Below, in pieces: positions 60,940 through 64,000 of a DNA stretch of 64,000 nucleotides. The position numbers and the translations under genes were made by a program. A model generated the notes under the pieces. That model saw only the letters and a program-made list of their open reading frames with translations. It was not told the origin of the DNA and did no database searches. The DNA is from Evansella halocellulosilytica (GTDB taxonomy: Bacteria > Bacillota > Bacilli > Bacillales > Salisediminibacteriaceae): assembly GCF_002335745.1 (NCBI RefSeq), contig NZ_NIST01000001.1, positions 2,615,203 through 2,679,202 on the forward strand. The letters are read 5' to 3'. Numbering within the stretch: position 1 is the stretch's first letter; every line of letters begins with the position of its first letter.

Positions 60940-61485
60940 ATGAAACTAAGATGGAGCATTCCAACTGGCATGATTCTCTTTCTAGCAGTAGCTTGTGGTA
61001 CAGAAGATGAGTTAGATGAAGTCCATGGAAGCGAACCTGTTATTTCTGAAACAGAAGCTGGGGATTTTATATTACGTCTCGTTTCAACACAAGAAGTATA
61101 CGATAGTGATGAAGAAATTGATCTTACAGCGAAATTGAAATATATCGGCGATCAAGACGAAATCACGATTACACATGCAATGTCTCCTTTTTGGTTTGAA
61201 ATAGTTGAAACGACAAGAGGGGTTGAGATTCCACATGCTATGGAAATGCCACAACTCGAAACAACATTAGAGCGGGATAAGTGGTACGAGGAGTTGTATG
61301 AAAAAAACGGTGGCTATATTGAAGAAGATGAAGACAGTGAATTTATTGCTGCTTTCCTCGAAGGAAATGCCTTTCCATCAGGAGAATATGAGATTGAACT
61401 TCGTACTGATTTTAATACAGTAGAAAATGGAGAAGACGAAGAACAGCATAATTACACGACAAGCTTAATGATTCAAGTAAAATAA
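60940..61485 (+). CDS. hypothetical lipoprotein
   Basis: This 181-residue exported protein has a lipobox LAVAC (Cys about residue 19) and a very acidic mature part. EAGDFILRLVSTQEVYDSDE and IDLTAKLKYIGDQDEITITH suggest an immunoglobulin-like beta-sandwich, and a C-terminal strand pattern GEYEIELRTDF agrees. I do not recognise the family. The acidic surface fits an alkaliphile or a salt-tolerant cell, which is a weak hint. ATG 60940 follows AAGAAGGG. Confidence 0.75.
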   Translation: MKLRWSIPTGMILFLAVACGTEDELDEVHGSEPVISETEAGDFILRLVSTQEVYDSDEEIDLTAKLKYIGDQDEITITHAMSPFWFEIVETTRGVEIPHAMEMPQLETTLERDKWYEELYEKNGGYIEEDEDSEFIAAFLEGNAFPSGEYEIELRTDFNTVENGEDEEQHNYTTSLMIQVK

Positions 61486-61494
61486 ACGTTAGTG

Positions 61495-61523
61495 AAAGGG
61501 GCATTTTGATGTCTCTTTTTTTG
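61495..61523 (+). terminator. intrinsic terminator
   Basis: AAAGGGGCAT pairs with ATGTCTCTTT (G-T pairs allowed) around TTTG, followed by more T. Confidence 0.7.
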
Positions 61524-61763
61524 TTTTATAACGATTATTTAGGTGGAATTTCCCCCTTTTCATCGTAAAAGTGTACAGTTATATGAACGAAGCGTGGTTC
61601 GAATTGGATTTTGAACAGGGCCAATTAGAACCTCGTCTATTTTTCTAACATGCCTCATATATCTTAAAAACATATGCTTATATTCATTTTATAAATGGAG
61701 GAATATCCTCTAATAACAAGCTTATTGTATATGACTAAATTTTAAGGTGAAGGAGGCAGTATA

Positions 61764-63080
61764 ATGAAAGCGTTAACGAACGCATCTACTAAAATGATGC
61801 AGCGGTATTTACCGGATCCATTTTTGTTTGTCATTATTTTAACATTTGTCGTTTTCATTTTAGGGCTTTTATTAACGCCGAGCAGTCCATTAGAAATGGT
61901 TACTTTTTGGGGGAACGGATTTTGGGACTTATTAACATTCGCGATGCAAATGGTATTGATCTTAGTTACCGGCTATGTTCTTGCTTCCAGTCCGCTGTTT
62001 AAAGCATTTCTACAGAAGCTCGCAACTCTTGCTAAAACACCTGGCCAAGCGATTATTTATGTAACCCTTGTAGCACTCATTGCTAGCTGGATAAACTGGG
62101 GATTCGGACTAGTTATTGGTGCCTTATTTGCAAAGGAGCTCGCAAAGGTCGTTCAAAAAGTAGATTACAGATTACTCATTGCAAGTGCATACAGTGGCTT
62201 TATCGTCTGGCATGGGGGATTTGCTGGGTCCATTCCATTAACTATTGCAACGGAAGGTCACTTTACAGAAGATATCATTGGTGTCGTATCAACGAGTGAA
62301 ACGATTTTCGCACCGTTTAATTTAATCATTGTTGCAGCTTTATTTATAACCGTACCGATTTTAAATAGACTTATGATGAATAATAAAGACGTAATTGAAG
62401 TTGACAGATCGTTGCTCGAAGATCCGCCAAATGATGCCATAGCTGAAACAAAGAATTTGACTCCGGCAGAAAGATTGGAAAATAGTAAAGCGTTATCAAT
62501 CGTGACAGGAGGGATGGGGTTAATATTTATTGGCTACTATCTTTCTCAAAATGGTTTCAATTTAAATTTAGATATCGTTAACTTCATCTTTTTATTTTTA
62601 GGAATATTGTTCCATACAACGCCAAGAAATTTTTTAAACAGTGTTTCAAATGCAGTAAGAAATGCAGGTGGAATCATCGTTCAGTTCCCATTTTATGCAG
62701 GGATTATGGGGATGATGGTCACTTCAGGTTTAGCAGTTGAATTTTCTCAATGGTTCGTATCCATATCAAATGACTTCACATTTCCGTTATTTGCGTTTAT
62801 CAGTGCAGGAATTGTAAACTTTTTTGTTCCTTCAGGTGGTGGGCAATGGGCTGTTCAAGCACCAATCATGTTATCGGCTGGTGCAGAATTAGGATTGAGT
62901 TCAGCCAAAACTGCGATGGCTGTAGCGTGGGGGGACGCATGGACGAATATGATCCAACCATTCTGGGCATTGCCAGCACTTGCGATCGCAGGCTTAAAAG
63001 CTCGAGATATTATGGGATTCTGCTTATTCGTTCTCTTCTTAAGCGGAATTGTCATAGGAATAGGTTTACTATTCTTTTAA
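61764..63080 (+). CDS. atoE: short-chain fatty acid transporter (AtoE family)
   Basis: This 438-residue membrane protein has about twelve helices. Family features include YLPDPFLFVIILTFVVFILG, a SWINWGFGLVIGALFAKELA segment, GFIVWHGGFAGSIPLTIAT and FFVPSGGGQWAVQAPIM followed by AWGDAWTNMIQPFWALP. It matches AtoE-type carriers that take up short-chain acids such as acetoacetate or butyrate. ATG 61764 follows AAGGAGG. No beta-oxidation or ato genes are adjacent, so the true substrate is open. Confidence 0.92.
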   Translation: MKALTNASTKMMQRYLPDPFLFVIILTFVVFILGLLLTPSSPLEMVTFWGNGFWDLLTFAMQMVLILVTGYVLASSPLFKAFLQKLATLAKTPGQAIIYVTLVALIASWINWGFGLVIGALFAKELAKVVQKVDYRLLIASAYSGFIVWHGGFAGSIPLTIATEGHFTEDIIGVVSTSETIFAPFNLIIVAALFITVPILNRLMMNNKDVIEVDRSLLEDPPNDAIAETKNLTPAERLENSKALSIVTGGMGLIFIGYYLSQNGFNLNLDIVNFIFLFLGILFHTTPRNFLNSVSNAVRNAGGIIVQFPFYAGIMGMMVTSGLAVEFSQWFVSISNDFTFPLFAFISAGIVNFFVPSGGGQWAVQAPIMLSAGAELGLSSAKTAMAVAWGDAWTNMIQPFWALPALAIAGLKARDIMGFCLFVLFLSGIVIGIGLLFF

Positions 63081-63196
63081 CAAGACACATTTCGCAATAC
63101 AGGTAAAAAGAGAGGGAAAAATTAAAGGAAATTGCCAAATTAACGAGAAATAATCATGATGTTCACAAAATGAGGCTGGGACAAAACAGTCTCAAA

Positions 63197-63840
63197 TTAA
63201 GTAAAAACGGTGTCAATTATCGCTTCTCGATAGTTGGCACCGTTTTGTTGACCTAAAATAGGTTGATGAGACTGTCGGGCGGTGTACTTTCTCAAGTTCA
63301 CCGCCATCAGAGCAAATCCTATTTCGTTTTTAACCTGTTCTTTGCCCCTCACCGACATTCGGGTGAAATGCAAATTAGCCTTCAGAAATCCGAAGACAGG
63401 CTCTACATCAATCTTACGCTTTCCGTAGATTTCGCCTGTTTCCGCTTCCGAAAGCACTTCCCGAGTAAAGGCTTTTTGGCTCTCCCACTTTTCATTGTAA
63501 TGAACCTTCCGATTATTTCCCTCTTTACCCGAAAGACATTGATCGTACGGTAACTTGGTTCATAACCCTGAGCCAGCCACATCATGCGAACGCTGTCTTT
63601 TAAAAGCCCATCGATTTTTCTTCCTGAGAAAGTAGATTGTGTGTAAGCGCAAAGGATCAGCTTCATCATCATTCTTGGGTGGTAGGCTGGACAGCCGGTT
63701 GAACGCAGGAAGGCACTGAATGCTTCATCAGGTATGGCTTCCACGAGATCGTTGACGGCAAAAGCAACGTCATTTTCCTGAAGTTTATAGGACAGGTCCA
63801 TCGGCAGAACGACTTGATTCATGTTATAATCTTTAAACAT
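63197..63840 (-). pseudogene. IS1182-type transposase, deleted and frameshifted
   Basis: The N-terminal 110 or so residues (MDLSYKLQENDVAFAVNDLV, HPRMMMKLILCAYTQ, SGRKIDGLLKDSVRMMWLAQ and YRTINVFR) fit IS1182-family transposases. The frame then shifts, at about 63515-63530, into the C-terminal part (KRKIDVEPVFGFLKANLHFT with the DDE Glu region). About 250 residues of the catalytic core are missing, so it cannot be active. The original ATG 63840 follows GGAGG. The C-terminal frame ends at 63197. Confidence 0.85.
63203..63246. terminator. hairpin after transposase gene
   Basis: AAAACGGTG pairs with CACCGTTTT, extended by TATC/GATA with mismatches; TTTTTAC follows on the minus strand. Confidence 0.7.
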
Positions 63841-63934
63841 AAGGATACCTCCGATTCTGTTATGTTGTGGTAATTTAACTTTATCAGAAGGTATCCTTTT
63901 TGTGTACATATTCGTTGATTGTTCAAAAATCACG

Positions 63935-64000
63935 AGACGCCTGCGGGAAAAGCAAGAGCTTTCTCTTGTGCGACGAGTAACCGCAGGAGCAGAAGATCCG
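63935..64000. repeat. dispersed repeat at window edge, incomplete
   Basis: CGCCTGCGGGAAAAGCAAGA and TGCGACGAGTAACCGCAGGA belong to the same family as blocks in copy C (CCTGCGGGAAAAGCAACAGC and GCTCCTGCGGTTACTCGTCG). The element continues past the window. Confidence 0.6.

Larger units (their letters stand above)
63172..63900 (-). mobile_element. internally deleted IS1182-like element
   Basis: GAGGCTGGGACAAAA at 63172 is a typical outer end of IS1182-type elements in Bacilli. It is followed by a transposase terminator hairpin and the remains of the transposase. The matching inverse end (TTTTGTCCCAGCCTC) is not seen on the right, so the element is a fragment or is interrupted there; the right limit given is approximate. 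Confidence 0.7.

Overview
The window looks like chromosomal DNA from a low-GC, spore-forming member of the Bacillaceae, probably an alkaliphilic Bacillus relative. The evidence is the set of recognisable Bacillus genes (ymaF, prkA, yhbH, an yhbB-like amidase, trmL/cspR, a yufK-like gene, glcT-ptsG), the AGGAGG-type ribosome binding sites, and the intrinsic terminators after nearly every unit. The genus cannot be fixed from this sequence alone.

Layout. 1-7.7 kb: a ymaF fragment, unknown and membrane proteins, a broken and an intact DUF421 protein, a two-TM potassium channel with a TrkA-like domain, an ammonium transporter with a TnrA-like box, and a DUF4349 lipoprotein. 8-13.4 kb: glucose PTS permease ptsG with its antitermination leader and glcT, a 26-residue membrane peptide, small membrane proteins and an aldo/keto reductase. 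13.6-25.7 kb: an RND exporter, an Aquifex-type aconitase with a 57-residue zinc-ribbon partner, a HAD hydrolase, a serine hydrolase, an acyltransferase, an AP-superfamily hydrolase and a short-chain dehydrogenase. 25.8-35.2 kb: a GntR-controlled sugar-acid operon (tripartite tricarboxylate-type transporter, enolase-superfamily dehydratase, AP-superfamily hydrolase, KDG kinase, KDPG aldolase). 36-51.5 kb: housekeeping and sporulation genes partly matching the B. subtilis yhbA-yhbH neighbourhood (queG, ogt, amidase, trmL, then PBP1, prkA, lepB, yhbH). 51.6-55.6 kb: an inserted three-gene island (secreted peptide, MacB/FtsX-like permease, ATPase). 55.7-64 kb: a desaturase, a PGRP-type amidase, DUF1028, UPF0145, a lipoprotein, an AtoE-type transporter and an internally deleted IS1182-like element.

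Two observations stand out. First, a non-coding repeat of about 430-840 bp occurs four times (4789, 35504, 40699, 58111). In every copy the same hairpin end sits 0-13 bp from the stop codon of a minus-strand gene and looks like a replacement terminator. The other end lies next to an older terminator-type hairpin. The repeat therefore appears to dock into 3' untranslated regions at stop codons. Second, the last 148 bp of yhbH are present twice (51414 and 55599, one mismatch) and flank the peptide/ABC-transporter island. This suggests integration at the yhbH 3' end by recombination that left the gene intact.

In the sugar-acid operon the genes fit a pathway of uptake by TctABC, dehydration to 2-keto-3-deoxy-gluconate, phosphorylation by KdgK and cleavage by Eda to pyruvate and glyceraldehyde 3-phosphate. 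A near-consensus cre site and a palindromic GntR-type operator point to catabolite repression and substrate induction. All functional calls are from reading motifs; no database search was run.
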